NCBI GenBank assembly: GCA_038230255.1
Contig: JBBRNP010000003.1
Coordinates: forward strand, 62,001-126,000
Reading direction: 5' to 3'
DNA length: 64,000 bases
DNA from: AV40 sp038230255
Lineage (GTDB): Bacteria > Verrucomicrobiota > Verrucomicrobiia > Chthoniobacterales > UBA10450
The notes beneath the pieces were generated by a model. The model had not been told where the DNA came from. It worked only from the letters and a program-made list of their open reading frames with translations, and did not search any database. This document shows, piece by piece, positions 42,231 through 51,148 of the stretch (positions are counted from its first letter, which is position 1; each line of letters opens with the position of its first letter). The position numbers and the translations under genes were made by a program.

Positions 42231-43070
42231 GTGAACCGGCGTTTCAGTTATTGGTTCCTCTTTGCCATTTTCATTGTGGCGATCGTCCTTGCTGCCATCC
42301 GCCCACTACGGGTGTCGCCCCTTTTTCAGGTCATCGGAATAATCCAGTTCGCCGCAATGGCCTTTGCGGCCTGGACTCTTGGCGCGCGCACGATAACGAG
42401 CACGTCTCGCGGGCCGCGATTGCTCGCGCTGACCGGAATTTTTCTCATCATGCCATTTGCGTTGTTGGCTCTCCTCTGGGTTGGCCTGGGTCCACCGTGG
42501 CTCGCGACTGCGGCCGAGAACCAGATGCGATATCTTGTCCTCACCGCCATGGCCATTGCGATCGTTGTTGGGTTCGTGGTGCTCAGGGAAGCGCTCGGAA
42601 ACGCGGACGAACAATCTCGTCCAAGCGTTGGCTTCGGAATGATCATGCTCGCGGGTCCGCTCTACCTTCTCTTCGATGCGTTGGCGTTCGGAGTATCCAC
42701 CGCGAGATTGCACGGTGGCGAAGTGCCCTCAGCATTCCGCGATCTGAACACGGTGACGGAGATGATCCTGTTTCTGGCCGGCGCTCTAACTTACATTGCG
42801 ACAGCTGCGTTCGCGGTTGCTCTCGGGCGAGCCCGGTGGCTCGGGCGCGGCGCCGCGCGCGCGTTTATGATCGTTAGTCTGGCCGCGCTGCTGTTGCTAA
42901 TGATCCGGGGTCTGCACTTTCCCGATCCGCATGCTCTCTCCACGCCATGGTACACCAATCCCGGCTTCATTGTTGGAATCCCGGCGGTCCCATTCATTAT
43001 TCCTTTTTTGTTTGGAGTGGTTTTGCTTCGACGCGCAGGCGAATCTGATGCCGCTCCAGTTGCCAAATAA
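42231..43070 (+). CDS. Membrane protein of unknown function
   Basis: About 279 aa starting at GTG 42231 (NRRFSYWFLFAIFIVAIVLAAI). At least seven hydrophobic helices separated by short loops; examples are LLALTGIFLIMPFALLALLWV, MIMLAGPLYLLFDALAFGV and IPFLFGVVLLRRAGESD at the C-terminus. Longer open sequence upstream contains GTCACT repeats and is not coding. No family recognised. Confidence 0.7.
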   Translation: MNRRFSYWFLFAIFIVAIVLAAIRPLRVSPLFQVIGIIQFAAMAFAAWTLGARTITSTSRGPRLLALTGIFLIMPFALLALLWVGLGPPWLATAAENQMRYLVLTAMAIAIVVGFVVLREALGNADEQSRPSVGFGMIMLAGPLYLLFDALAFGVSTARLHGGEVPSAFRDLNTVTEMILFLAGALTYIATAAFAVALGRARWLGRGAARAFMIVSLAALLLLMIRGLHFPDPHALSTPWYTNPGFIVGIPAVPFIIPFLFGVVLLRRAGESDAAPVAK

Positions 43071-43164
43071 CAAATAACGCGTCACGGCGATCAGCTCGTC
43101 GCCCTCCGCATCGTTAAGCTGAAAGAACTTGCGAAGCATGTGTTCAACCGTTTGTGTTGGCGCC

Positions 43165-43216
43165 GCTTGAGGCTACGTTTTGGCGTAAATTTCCGCGCCC
43201 TTTTCGATGAACTCAA
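43165..43216 (-). other. thiC 3'-end-like fragment
   Basis: On the minus strand this reads GAGTTCATCGAAAAGGGCGC, GGAAATTTACGCCAAAACG, TAG, encoding EFIEKGAEIYAKT and stop. The true thiC gene ends EFNEAGAEIYAKT at 54012. About four fifths of 41 aligned bases agree by eye. Further fragments lie at 51890-51935 and 53513-53565. Confidence 0.55.
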
Positions 43217-43256
43217 TAGAAGAGAATCAGGGATCTCGAAATGCGGATCGCGAAAT

Positions 43257-43284
43257 GGAGCGGCCGATACGGCCGCCGCTACAG
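43257..43284. repeat. REP-like hairpin GCGGCCGATACGGCCGC
   Basis: Arms CGGCCG around ATA followed by CCGCTACA. Same family as 53951-53974 and 56962-56986. It lies just beyond the stop of the GlsB-type gene. Confidence 0.8.
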
Positions 43285-43292
43285 CCGATCGG

Positions 43293-43556
43293 TTATCCAG
43301 CAGGAATGTGGAGCTTGAAGTGGTGCCAGAGCCACAGCACCAGAAGCGCGCCGAGGATCGACACAATGAGTCCGGCCGGATGAAATTGCGCGCCTTCTTT
43401 GGGACGCGAAAAGATGTGCGTCACTAGTCCGCCAATAATCGAACCGACAATCCCGAGAATGACCGTCCACATCAGACTCATGTGCATGTGCATGAGCGAT
43501 TTCGCAGCCCACCCTGCGATCAAACCTACAATAACGTACCAAAGTAAATGAAGCAT
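43293..43556 (-). CDS. GlsB/YeaQ/YmgE stress-response membrane protein
   Basis: 87-aa membrane protein (also called transglycosylase-associated protein). LWYVIVGLIAGWAAKSLMH, TVILGIVGSIIGGLVTHIF and a final GLIVSILGALLVLWLWHHF form three helices with the GxxxG-type small-residue pattern of the family. The Met/His-rich segment MHMHMSLM is unusual. A stress-response role is known from relatives only. Confidence 0.9.
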   Translation of the reverse strand: MLHLLWYVIVGLIAGWAAKSLMHMHMSLMWTVILGIVGSIIGGLVTHIFSRPKEGAQFHPAGLIVSILGALLVLWLWHHFKLHIPAG

Positions 43557-43788
43557 GATGATGTTTCCTCCTTAGAAGTTGGAATCGACCGGCAGGATAT
43601 CAGGGCGACGGGATGGAAAACAATACCGATTTCGGAGGGATTTAACCACCCGCCTTCGCCGAGGCTATGGCGTGGCAGGCGAAGGACACGAAGATGGTTT
43701 GACCGCGGATTACGCTGATTTACACGGATGAAATCGCAGAATAAATCTTTGTTCTTTCTCAGTGACTCGCTCATCCCATTCGCTCCAT
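43557..43788. repeat. Intergenic repeats: CGCCTTCGCC element and CGGATTACGCTGATTTACAC word
   Basis: At 43649-43684 a CGCCTTCGCCGAGGCTATGG element is followed by GGCGTGGCAGGCGAAGGAC. At 43701-43726 the words CCGCGGATTACGCTG and ATTTACACGGATGAA occur, a common type of dispersed intergenic repeat. Nothing else is recognisable. Confidence 0.6.
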
Positions 43789-45291
43789 TCAAGCGACGGG
43801 GACGACCGTCGCGGCCGGCCCTTCCGCGGGAATTGTCTCGGCCTTGTCGGTGATCAGTTTGCGCAGGAATGGAATCAGCACCACGAGCGCAATACCGACC
43901 ACGAGGCTGCCAACGCCGAGCTCGGCGAACAACTTCGCGTACCCGGCATTCGTGACGGCCGCCGTGGTGCCGGTCGGCTCGGGGATCATTCCCGAGAAGT
44001 CGCCGGCAAACAGCGACGCGAGGCCGGTCACGAGCATCCAGCTGCCCATCATCACACCTTGATATTGCCTCGGCGCGAGCTTGCCGATCATCGCATATCC
44101 GATCGGAGAGATGAGCAGCTCACCGATACTTTGCAGCACGTAGCTCACGAATAGCCACACGAATGCACTCTTCCCGTCGCCGCCGGCCAGCTTGATCCCG
44201 AGTGGCAGAATGAGAAAGCCTAGAGCCATCAAGAGCAGCGACGTCGCAAACTGCCGCGGTATGTCGATCCTCCATCCGCGCGCGCGCAGACGTGGAAAGA
44301 ACGACGCGAGCAGCGGTCCGCCGAGCACGATGACGACGGTGTTAATGTTCTGAATCCACTGCGGTTGAATCTGCACGGGGCCGATCATCAAGTTGACGTT
44401 GTTGACCGCGAACAGCGTCAGACCGCTCGGTGCCATCTGGTAGAGCGACCAAAACATCAGCGAGCCGATCGTTAGAATCAGGTAGGCCGTCATGTTCCGC
44501 CGCTCGCGGCGATCCCGGTGGCGGACCGTGAGGTAGATCAACGTGAGCGCGACCGCGGCGCAGATGCCCTTGATCACCGTCTCGGTCATGCCGGGTCGCT
44601 GGAGCATGAGCCACACGACGGGGACGGTCCCGAAGAGAATGCCGATGCCGGCGAGTTGGCGCACTCGGAATTGCTTCCGCGTCGCGTCGAGCAGCGTCGT
44701 ATTGCGGTCGGTCAACGTCTTCCAGTTGAACAAGGCGAGGATGATGGCGACGAAGTTGCCGAGCGTCGCGAAGATGAAGAGGTTCGTGTAACTCTCGGTG
44801 GCTTGGAAATGGCCGGCAACGCTGAACCCGACGAAGAAGCCGACATTCATACCGGCGTAATTCCAGAGGAAAGCTCCTTCGCGGCGCGGGTCCTCCGGGG
44901 TGAAGCGCTGCGTCAGCATCATATTAATACACGTGACGTTGAGGCCGCTGCCGGTGAGGAAGAGGGCGAGGCCGACGTAGAACAACGCGAGTGTGCCGGT
45001 CGCGATGCAAGCGCAACCGATCACCTGCAGCGCCATGCCCCCGACGAACAGGTTCCGGTTCGAAAGGAATCGGCCGCCCAGGTAACCGCCGAAAAGATGC
45101 AGGCCGTAATTAAAGGCACCGAACACACCCATCAATGTGGTGGCCTCTTTCACGCCGAGTTGGAGATGCTTGGTCGCGTAAAGAACCAGCGTCGAGTAAA
45201 GGACGGCGAACCCGAGCGTCGCGAAAATCTGAATGAAGAACAGCACGGCCGCTCCCTCCGGAGCTTTGGCGAAAAGACGAGATTTGCTCAT
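43789..45291 (-). CDS. POT family oligopeptide transporter
   Basis: About 500 aa, twelve or more helices. Start placed at MSKSRLFAKAPEGAAVLFFIQ (45291); upstream sequence to 45363 (TRRLGRQERWK) is derived from a repeat. Typical features: FATLGFAVLYSTLVLYATKHL, LFGGYLGGRFLSNRNLFVG, EGAFLWNYAGMNVGFFVGFS and C-terminal ISPIGYAMIGKLAPRQYQGVMMGSW (in parts). The first copy of this family in the window is at 18730. Base composition looks somewhat richer in GC than neighbours. Confidence 0.9.
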   Translation of the reverse strand: MSKSRLFAKAPEGAAVLFFIQIFATLGFAVLYSTLVLYATKHLQLGVKEATTLMGVFGAFNYGLHLFGGYLGGRFLSNRNLFVGGMALQVIGCACIATGTLALFYVGLALFLTGSGLNVTCINMMLTQRFTPEDPRREGAFLWNYAGMNVGFFVGFSVAGHFQATESYTNLFIFATLGNFVAIILALFNWKTLTDRNTTLLDATRKQFRVRQLAGIGILFGTVPVVWLMLQRPGMTETVIKGICAAVALTLIYLTVRHRDRRERRNMTAYLILTIGSLMFWSLYQMAPSGLTLFAVNNVNLMIGPVQIQPQWIQNINTVVIVLGGPLLASFFPRLRARGWRIDIPRQFATSLLLMALGFLILPLGIKLAGGDGKSAFVWLFVSYVLQSIGELLISPIGYAMIGKLAPRQYQGVMMGSWMLVTGLASLFAGDFSGMIPEPTGTTAAVTNAGYAKLFAELGVGSLVVGIALVVLIPFLRKLITDKAETIPAEGPAATVVPVA

Positions 45292-45719
45292 ACGATTGAA
45301 CACGACTCTCTCAAAGATGGAGAAGATTTTCCACCTTTCTTGCCTGCCAAGCCGTCTTGTCACGCCATGGTGCCAGCGGCGGCGGAAGCTTTAGCGAATG
45401 GAGTGAGTGGGACGAGCGACAAGGCCGGTAAGCCGCGAGGTAGCGGTCGAGCGCGGCGGGAAGCTGCCGAGATACAAGGCTGGTCGCCCGCCGCCCCGGG
45501 TTATGTCAAACGGTTCGCAGGGCGCGAGCGATGCCGCTTTGCGGCAAACTACATGAAGGGATCAATCTGCGCGCACTAGCGGGAGCCGTAACTTTACGGC
45601 GGGAGGCCGCGAGCGGTCCCGCTCGCTTTGGTCACTCGCCCCTTGTCACTGGCTTGCCAACCCGTAGCCTTAGTGCCAGTTACTGCCCGTGCGGCTCGCA
45701 CGTCGGACCATTCCGACCC
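45292..45719. other. Intergenic region of 428 bases, repeat-derived in part
   Basis: 45340-45366 (TTGCCTGCCAAGCCGTCTTG) is the reverse of a sequence at 52616-52642. 45630-45660 has GTCACTCGCCCCTTGTCACT. The middle part, 45380-45620, is GC-rich without a recognisable gene or RNA; it holds a small hairpin CCGTAACTTTACGG at 45587-45600. No promoter could be assigned. Confidence 0.5.
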
Positions 45720-46535
45720 ATGAAGACACGCTCACTTCGGATCACGCTCATCATGATCGCTCTTGCCGCTGTCGTCGCGGTTATGGTTGCCGGTCTAAAA
45801 CGCCGGGCCGAAAGACGCAGCCTGTGCGAAGCCATTCTTGCCGAGCTGCAGCCGATCGCGTTGAAAAACTGTACGCTCAAACGCTTCGGCAGCGCCAATG
45901 ATGGGGGTTACCTGATGTGCGAGAACCTGATTGAGCCGCTCGATGCAGCGTATTCCTACGGGGTTGGCAGGAATGACGACTGGGGATGCGAAGTGTCACG
46001 CCGGTACCGCGTGCCGGTGCATGAGTACGACTGTTTTGATCCCGCGCGGCCAACCTGCGATGGCGGCAAGTTGGTGTTTCACAACGAATGCGTCGGGGAT
46101 CGGACCAGCCAAAGAGATTCGCGGTCTTTCGATACGCTTGAACAACAGATCGCGAAAAACGGCGACACCGGCCGGCGCGTGATCGTCAAGATGGACATCG
46201 AAGGCGCCGAATGGGACGCGCTTCTCGCAACCTCTGACGAGCTACTAGCGTCGATCCCGCAGATTACGATGGAGATGCATGGTTATGACGACCCGAAAAT
46301 TGTCGAGGTACTCCGGAAACTGAAGCGGAACTTCTATGTCGTAAATCTTCACTTCAACAACTGGTCATGCACATCGAAGGCGGCACCGCTACCGGCATCG
46401 GCTTATCAGGTGCATTGGGTGAACAAACGGATCGGCATGCTCGATCCGGGCATGCCCGTACCGGCACCGATGAGCCCGTTGAATGCGCCCGATTCGCCAA
46501 CCTGGCCCGATTGTCAGTTGCCCGCGTCGAAGTAG
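45720..46535 (+). CDS. FkbM-like methyltransferase, membrane-anchored
   Basis: About 271 aa. A hydrophobic helix (residues 8-25, ITLIMIALAAVVAVMVAGL) precedes the domain. NCTLKRFGSANDGGYLMCENL and the hallmark VIVKMDIEGAEWDALLA are typical of the FkbM/Methyltransf_21 group, and the last third (VHWVNKRIGMLDPG) is unconserved. Start ATG 45720; the open frame extends upstream to 45531 through intergenic sequence. Likely transfers a methyl group to a sugar or lipid; substrate unknown. Confidence 0.82.
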   Translation: MKTRSLRITLIMIALAAVVAVMVAGLKRRAERRSLCEAILAELQPIALKNCTLKRFGSANDGGYLMCENLIEPLDAAYSYGVGRNDDWGCEVSRRYRVPVHEYDCFDPARPTCDGGKLVFHNECVGDRTSQRDSRSFDTLEQQIAKNGDTGRRVIVKMDIEGAEWDALLATSDELLASIPQITMEMHGYDDPKIVEVLRKLKRNFYVVNLHFNNWSCTSKAAPLPASAYQVHWVNKRIGMLDPGMPVPAPMSPLNAPDSPTWPDCQLPASK

Positions 46536-46540
46536 GATCT

Positions 46541-46620
46541 CTGACTTCTGACTTCTGACTTCTGACTTCTGACTTCTGACTTCTGACTTCTGACTTCTGA
46601 CTTCTGACTTCTGACTTCTG
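46541..46620. repeat. Perfect heptamer tandem array CTGACTT
   Basis: CTGACTT repeated about 11.4 times without error over 80 bases, between the methyltransferase stop and the M48 protease stop. Degenerate copies of the same word are found at 24905-24935, 36945-36965 and 47870-47945. The perfect identity suggests a recent expansion by slippage. Confidence 0.95.
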
Positions 46621-46625
46621 AACGC

Positions 46626-47438
46626 TCACGGGGATTGCCTTGCGCGATTGTATTCTTCCATCGCCTTTGGCATTAACGCCTCGAGCTGCGCGATACGGGT
46701 CCCGTGTGACGGATGCGTCGATAAAAACTCGGGCGCTTGCGCGCCGCCCGCGTCTTCCATTCGCTTCCAGAACCGAATGCTTTCCTGCGGATCGTATCCA
46801 GCGCGCGCCATGTACATGATACCGATCTCATCCGCCTCGGATTCATGTTTGCGGCCGAACGGCATGAGCACGCCAAACTTCGCCCCGGCCCCGAGTGCGC
46901 CCATGACCGCGCGTTGCTTGTCGTAATCCATGTCCGACAATGAAACCGCGATTCCGGTCATCGCAGTCTGGGTCAGGTTTTGTTGCAATACGCGTTGCGC
47001 GCCATGACGTGAGGTCGCATGCGCCATCTCATGGCCGAGCACGGTCGCGAGCGCGGCTTTGTTCTGCGCCACAGGAATGATTCCGGTGTAGACGACAATC
47101 TTGCCGCCGGGCAAACAGAACGCGTTCACCTTGCCGTCACGAATGAGGGAGACCTTCCAGTCGAATCCCTGCCCGGATTTTCCGGTCGCCGCGCCGAGAC
47201 GACTCGCGACCTCTTTCACCATTTCAAACTCCGAACCGGAATTGATCGTTTGCGATTGCGCGATGACCTGCTGATACGTTTGCAAGCCCAGGGCCGCTTC
47301 CTGTTCGGTCGACATGCCGACATGACTGGCCCGGCCCGTCTCCGGGTTCACGAATCTTTCCGAGGTAAAATATTGATAGGCGAAAAATAAAGCCGCAGCG
47401 GCGATCGGCAGCCATTTGATATGTCGACGTTCCATCAC
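46626..47438 (-). CDS. M48 family zinc metalloprotease
   Basis: 270-aa secreted or membrane-anchored peptidase. Hydrophobic segment 9-22 is a signal anchor. The zinc motif is H136-E-M-A-H140 (LGHEMAHATSRHGA); the third ligand lies in HESEADEIGIMYMARAGYD. Resembles Oma1/BepA-like M48 proteins that control outer-membrane quality, often with TPR domains; none here. The C-terminus is LEALMPKAMEEYNRARQ. Confidence 0.93.
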   Translation of the reverse strand: MMERRHIKWLPIAAAALFFAYQYFTSERFVNPETGRASHVGMSTEQEAALGLQTYQQVIAQSQTINSGSEFEMVKEVASRLGAATGKSGQGFDWKVSLIRDGKVNAFCLPGGKIVVYTGIIPVAQNKAALATVLGHEMAHATSRHGAQRVLQQNLTQTAMTGIAVSLSDMDYDKQRAVMGALGAGAKFGVLMPFGRKHESEADEIGIMYMARAGYDPQESIRFWKRMEDAGGAQAPEFLSTHPSHGTRIAQLEALMPKAMEEYNRARQSP

Positions 47439-47647
47439 GCTTTCTTATCAACTTGGTTCAAGCACAACAAGCAAATCACGAGTCAAACTCACCGCGTGAT
47501 AACAAAAAGAAATCTCCCACAAGCCGGCGCCGCCACTTCGCGCAACTGGAACACAATTGAGAAAGTCGTAGAAATTCTGCACGACGCATAGTGCAAATGG
47601 CAGGTCGATATCTTGCTTCGGATTCGTTATTTTGTACTCTTTCGATT

Positions 47648-47872
47648 ATGAGCACGGTGCAGGAACTCCTCACAGCGATGGATAAACTGACACCTCAGGA
47701 ATTGCGCGTCGTGAAACTCGGAGTCGATTCCCGCCTTGCTGACGATGACGACGACCCGACATTGCTCGCTTCGTTGAAGGAAGCGATTGCTTACGCCGAC
47801 GCTCATCCACACGAAGCCAAATCAATTGACGACGTTCGCGCCCTCATCCCCCAATGGATTTCGGCCGCCTGA
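47648..47872 (+). CDS. Small acidic protein, putative antitoxin-like
   Basis: 74-aa acidic protein: STVQELLTAMDKLTPQELRVV then SRLADDDDDPTLLASLKEAI and DDVRALIPQWISAA. Length, acidity and the helical N-terminus resemble small antitoxins or addiction proteins, but no toxin gene follows; the next gene downstream is on the other strand. Call is uncertain. Confidence 0.55.
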   Translation: MSTVQELLTAMDKLTPQELRVVKLGVDSRLADDDDDPTLLASLKEAIAYADAHPHEAKSIDDVRALIPQWISAA

Positions 47873-48062
47873 CTTCTGATTTCTGACCTCTGATTTCGCG
47901 TAACTCGGCACGCACCGAACCGAAGCTCTGATTTCTGTCCTCTCGATCTTGTCACTCGCACTTCTGATAATTGTCCGCTTCTAACTCCGAACTCCCAGCT
48001 CCAAGCTCCGCGCCTTTGTCTCGTCACATGCCCGCCAGGCCGTAGCCTTGGCGAAGGCTGGT
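47873..48062. repeat. Dense degenerate repeats: TTCTGATTTCTGACC, AGCTCC, GTCAC
   Basis: GACTTCTGATTTCTGACCTC and GATTTCTGTCC are followed by GAACTCCCAGCTCCAAGC, GTCACATG and a CCGCCAGGCCGTAGCC element (48031-48061). This shows three repeat families side by side within one spacer. Confidence 0.7.
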
Positions 48063-48068
48063 CACTTA

Positions 48069-48737
48069 TCACTTCTTAAATGTGCTAATCCCATCCAGCG
48101 TTTTGCGTCCGATATCGGGCACCTGCGCGTCTTCGGCAAGATGACCAACCACCAAAAGCACAAATGGTTTCTCGCGCGACGGCCGTCCGAGAATTCGATT
48201 CAGGAATCCCATCGGACTCGGGGTATGCGTTAATGCGACCAAACCGCACGAGTGGACCGCCGTCACCAGTATGCCCGTTGCGATTCCGACAGACTCAATC
48301 GCGTAATATGTCGGCGAGCGGGTTCCGTCGGGCAAAATTCGGAATGGTTGTGCGAACACCGCGATCAGCCATGGCGCAATTTCCAGAAACGGTTTTCGCG
48401 AATCGGTCCCAATTGGAGCGAGCGCTTCCAGCCACGCCTTTGGCGCGCGGTGCTCGTAAAACTCTTTCTCCTCCGCTTCGGCCGCGACCCGAATCTCGCG
48501 CTTCACCGCCGGATCGCTGATCGCCACGAAATGCCACGGCTGCAAATTCGCGCCGCTCGGCGCCGTGCCCGCCGCCCGCAGGCAGTATTCGATCACCTCG
48601 CGCGCCACCGGCCGATCCGAATAATCGCGAATTGTTCGGCGCCGCTGCATCGCCTCACAAAAACTGATCGCCCGCCGCAGAATTTCCTCATCGGTTTGAT
48701 CGGCCTTCGCCGGAGCTGGCACTAACCGTGGTTCCAT
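48069..48737 (-). CDS. Nitroreductase family protein, iodotyrosine-deiodinase-like (copy 2)
   Basis: 222 aa. RRRTIRDYSDRPVAREVIEYC, AAGTAPSGANLQPWHFVAISDP and ALTHTPSPMGFLNRILGRPS are nearly the same as in copy 1 (41400-42098); only the N-terminal linker and the C-terminus differ clearly. Both copies have the FMN-binding Arg cluster RRR and SGAN. The duplication is about 6 kb apart and both copies appear intact. Confidence 0.9.
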   Translation of the reverse strand: MEPRLVPAPAKADQTDEEILRRAISFCEAMQRRRTIRDYSDRPVAREVIEYCLRAAGTAPSGANLQPWHFVAISDPAVKREIRVAAEAEEKEFYEHRAPKAWLEALAPIGTDSRKPFLEIAPWLIAVFAQPFRILPDGTRSPTYYAIESVGIATGILVTAVHSCGLVALTHTPSPMGFLNRILGRPSREKPFVLLVVGHLAEDAQVPDIGRKTLDGISTFKK

Positions 48738-48943
48738 TCATCTAGAATCGGCCAGGTATCCGGCCAGCACTAGCTCTTCTATTTTCCGCTCGCTCGTCAC
48801 TTAGCCTGCCCGCCGTCGCGGGTCACCGGTCACTCCTGAAATGTTAAATATTGAGATCTGACCCCGATCTGGACCCCTCTTAGGTTTTTCCACTCACGCT
48901 CCTTGCGTCGTGGCAGATGATGGATCAGGAAACATGTCCCGCG

Positions 48944-49153
48944 TTAAGAGTCCGAGATAACACCAAAGGCGGATTCGGCGAATCCGATTCCTAACTTGAG
49001 TTGATCCACAGTTTTGACGAATCCATCTGTATATCCCCAGATCAGAAAAATAAGTGTAGCGGCGAAGCAAAGCGGGAAGAGAAAAACTATGAAAGCGTAA
49101 CGAAAATCAATGGAATTGGTGCCCGGACCGCCGCCCAGCTTTTGAATCGCCAC
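48944..49153 (-). CDS. Small membrane protein, doubtful
   Basis: 69 aa with one clear hydrophobic helix (YAFIVFLFPLCFAATLIFLIWGY) and an amphipathic C-terminus. The first 17 codons are antisense to the exonuclease remnant at 49103-49369, so the natural start may be later or the gene may be a fragment joined to it. No family recognised. Confidence 0.35.
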   Translation of the reverse strand: MAIQKLGGGPGTNSIDFRYAFIVFLFPLCFAATLIFLIWGYTDGFVKTVDQLKLGIGFAESAFGVISDS

Positions 49154-49369
49154 GGCGAGATTGAAAACTTCCCATCAAACATTCTCGGCAACCAGCGCGA
49201 TCTCGCGTTGCTCTTCAAGAAACTCGCGACGCTGCGCACCGATGCGCCGCTCTTTAAGAAGGTCGAGACGCTACGCTGGCGCGGTCCGACGCCGTTATTC
49301 GCGGCCTGGGCGGATCGAATGAAATCGCCGCGGCTGCTCGAGCGTTGCGAAAAGGCCGCGGGCCGATGA
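49103..49369 (+). pseudogene. Remnant of a 5'-3' exonuclease (C-terminal helix-hairpin-helix part)
   Basis: The plus frame reads KINGIGARTAAQLLNRHGEIE, then GNQRDLALLFKKLATLRTDAPLF, ending RCEKAAGR. This matches the H3TH and following segment of 5'-3' exonucleases (Pol I N-terminal domain or flap nuclease). The upstream nuclease domain is missing; the frame upstream of 49103 is unrelated. So a C-terminal fragment survives, probably a decayed gene. Confidence 0.7.
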
Positions 49370-49531
49370 CGATGCGCTATTAGCGCACAATCAAAGTTTC
49401 TGATTTTCGGCGCGGACGTGACGAGTTCGTTCTAGGTGCTAGTTCGGAACTGGTCTTCCCACCTAAACTCGAACCTGGCTTTGCTAATGGCGTTGCCGCG
49501 GCATCGCGCGCGGCGCGTGATGCTGTCCAAA

Positions 49532-51148
49532 TCATTTGGGAGAATCGACGCCGTGTAGTTCTACCTTTCCCGGTTTGCCATCTTTCGCCGAGCTGTTCGC
49601 CAAAGAACCGGCATCTCCGGAATTCCCAGCACCTCTGTTTCCATGGCCGCCGCCTGCTCGGCCTGGAGAGCCACCGGGACCTGGGCTGCCATTGGGACCA
49701 GCTTTGCCTCCGCTCACGTCAAGCTCCTTGAGAATAAATCGATCGTTGTGTGCCACACTGATTGTCACGGAACCGCCGGACCCCGCATCTCCCCCCCGGC
49801 CCGCATTGCCTCCTTTTGCACCATCGCCCCCTTTTCCACCAGAGCCCATGTGCCGGCCACCTGGGTAAGAAAGGCTGGAACCCGAGCCTGGGCCGCCGCC
49901 TTCTCCATTGCCACCTTTCCCGCCCGCACCGCCGTCCGCTCCGTGTTGACCATCAGTACCGCGATTTAACACGCGCAATTTCCCACGCGCTTTTCCGTCA
50001 ACGACAATTTTGATTTTGCCTGCAGATTTTCCCGGTAACCCATTCGCACCGTCGTGCCCTACCTCGCCATTTTTGCCATCTCTTCCTTCGGCGCCTGTGC
50101 CCGACGCACTTCCCGTGTAACCTAATCCGTCGCGGCCAGGTGCCACGCTCACTGGCAACGCTTGATTTTCATTGATCGCTTCGTAATCGAACGCACGCAC
50201 GATAGCGTCGTCCTCGATCGTTAGGTCTCCTTTTGCGTGCATGAAAAGATCATTGCCGTTTGTTTGTATGACAGTGTTTGCGGGTACGAGCACAGAATCA
50301 TAGTCCCAATTGGTGGATTCCTTGAGATCGACACTACCAAGCGATGTAATAGCTTTCGACCCGCCTGGTCGAACATAGGTCCAATATCCAATCAGAAGAA
50401 CGATAATGAGGATTGCAACGCCGCCGGTCGCACTGAACGCAATCGGGTGATCCTTAAAAAACGGAATCGGTATCTTGCCTTCAGCCGCCGCATTGCCCCC
50501 AAGAAAACTAACACTAAGAGCGGCTCCGAAAGCCAGCACCACCACTACGAGAAAGCGAGAATCAGGCGGGACTTGATAGCCGAACAGGCTTGCTCCTACT
50601 AGCGCCATGAAAAACAACAGTGTTAGCGCGCCAAAGATAACTCCCGCGATCGGAAACCATTTTGGAACAGAGGGTGTGCTTTCTGGGGGCATAGGGAACG
50701 GCCTATCAAAGCCATTACTGGGAAGATTAAGATCATGGAAGCTCTTTTTTAGTTCTTCAACTCTATCTTTATAGTAAAGAGCGACGAGACGCTGCATGTT
50801 GGAAAACGACGCAGGACTTGGCGCGAACGCTTGGGCGCCGAAGCCCAACTCGGCTTGCCTTGCCCGCACAACCGTGAAGAACTTGACCAGGTGAACCAAA
50901 AAATTCAGTGATGTATCAGCCATGTTGACCGTTCTCGCGCTGCGAGCATTTTGATCAAACGCTTCGACGCTTCTTCTGCCTATACAGTCGCCGCATCGAA
51001 CTTCCCGAGTGTATGCGTCTTTGAGTTTTTCGCGTTTTTCGTCTATCCCTGCTGCGGTTTGAAGAATGTTGACGAGCGCTTTTAGAGCGGCATGAGCCTC
51101 TGCTTTGCACCGCTCTACTTCAGCGTCGTCGCTGCTAGCGTCATTCAC
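49532..51148 (-). CDS. Gly-rich membrane protein with cytosolic N-domain
   Basis: About 538 aa if started at GTG 51148, where GTGAATGA overlaps the upstream stop and AGAAGG lies at a good distance; a longer frame reaches 51286. Residues 1-150 are soluble and helical, with CGDC. Three hydrophobic helices follow (WFPIAGVIFGALTLLFFMAL, FLVVVVLAFGAALSVSFL, GGVAILIIVLLIGYW). The second half carries a beta-rich part and then long Gly-rich stretches like GGKGGDGAKGGNAGRGGDAG and GPNGSPGPGGSPGRAGGG, ending VELHGVDSPK. Such Gly-rich surface modules are known from several bacteria; function is not known here. Confidence 0.75.
   Translation of the reverse strand: MNDASSDDAEVERCKAEAHAALKALVNILQTAAGIDEKREKLKDAYTREVRCGDCIGRRSVEAFDQNARSARTVNMADTSLNFLVHLVKFFTVVRARQAELGFGAQAFAPSPASFSNMQRLVALYYKDRVEELKKSFHDLNLPSNGFDRPFPMPPESTPSVPKWFPIAGVIFGALTLLFFMALVGASLFGYQVPPDSRFLVVVVLAFGAALSVSFLGGNAAAEGKIPIPFFKDHPIAFSATGGVAILIIVLLIGYWTYVRPGGSKAITSLGSVDLKESTNWDYDSVLVPANTVIQTNGNDLFMHAKGDLTIEDDAIVRAFDYEAINENQALPVSVAPGRDGLGYTGSASGTGAEGRDGKNGEVGHDGANGLPGKSAGKIKIVVDGKARGKLRVLNRGTDGQHGADGGAGGKGGNGEGGGPGSGSSLSYPGGRHMGSGGKGGDGAKGGNAGRGGDAGSGGSVTISVAHNDRFILKELDVSGGKAGPNGSPGPGGSPGRAGGGHGNRGAGNSGDAGSLANSSAKDGKPGKVELHGVDSPK

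Noticed and set aside
44518..45579. Long plus-strand open frame of 353 aa opposite the POT transporter
   Set aside because: Very high Glu/Arg/Gly content without motifs; it is antisense to a well-supported transporter.
46541..46620. CRISPR-like array
   Set aside because: Units are seven bases without spacers, so it is a simple tandem repeat.
46354..46629. Protein with repeated QKSEVRS units
   Set aside because: The repeats are the translation of the CTGACTT tandem array, not a gene.
47648..47872. Toxin-antitoxin locus
   Set aside because: Only one small acidic protein is present with no adjacent toxin-like gene, so the locus is not called.
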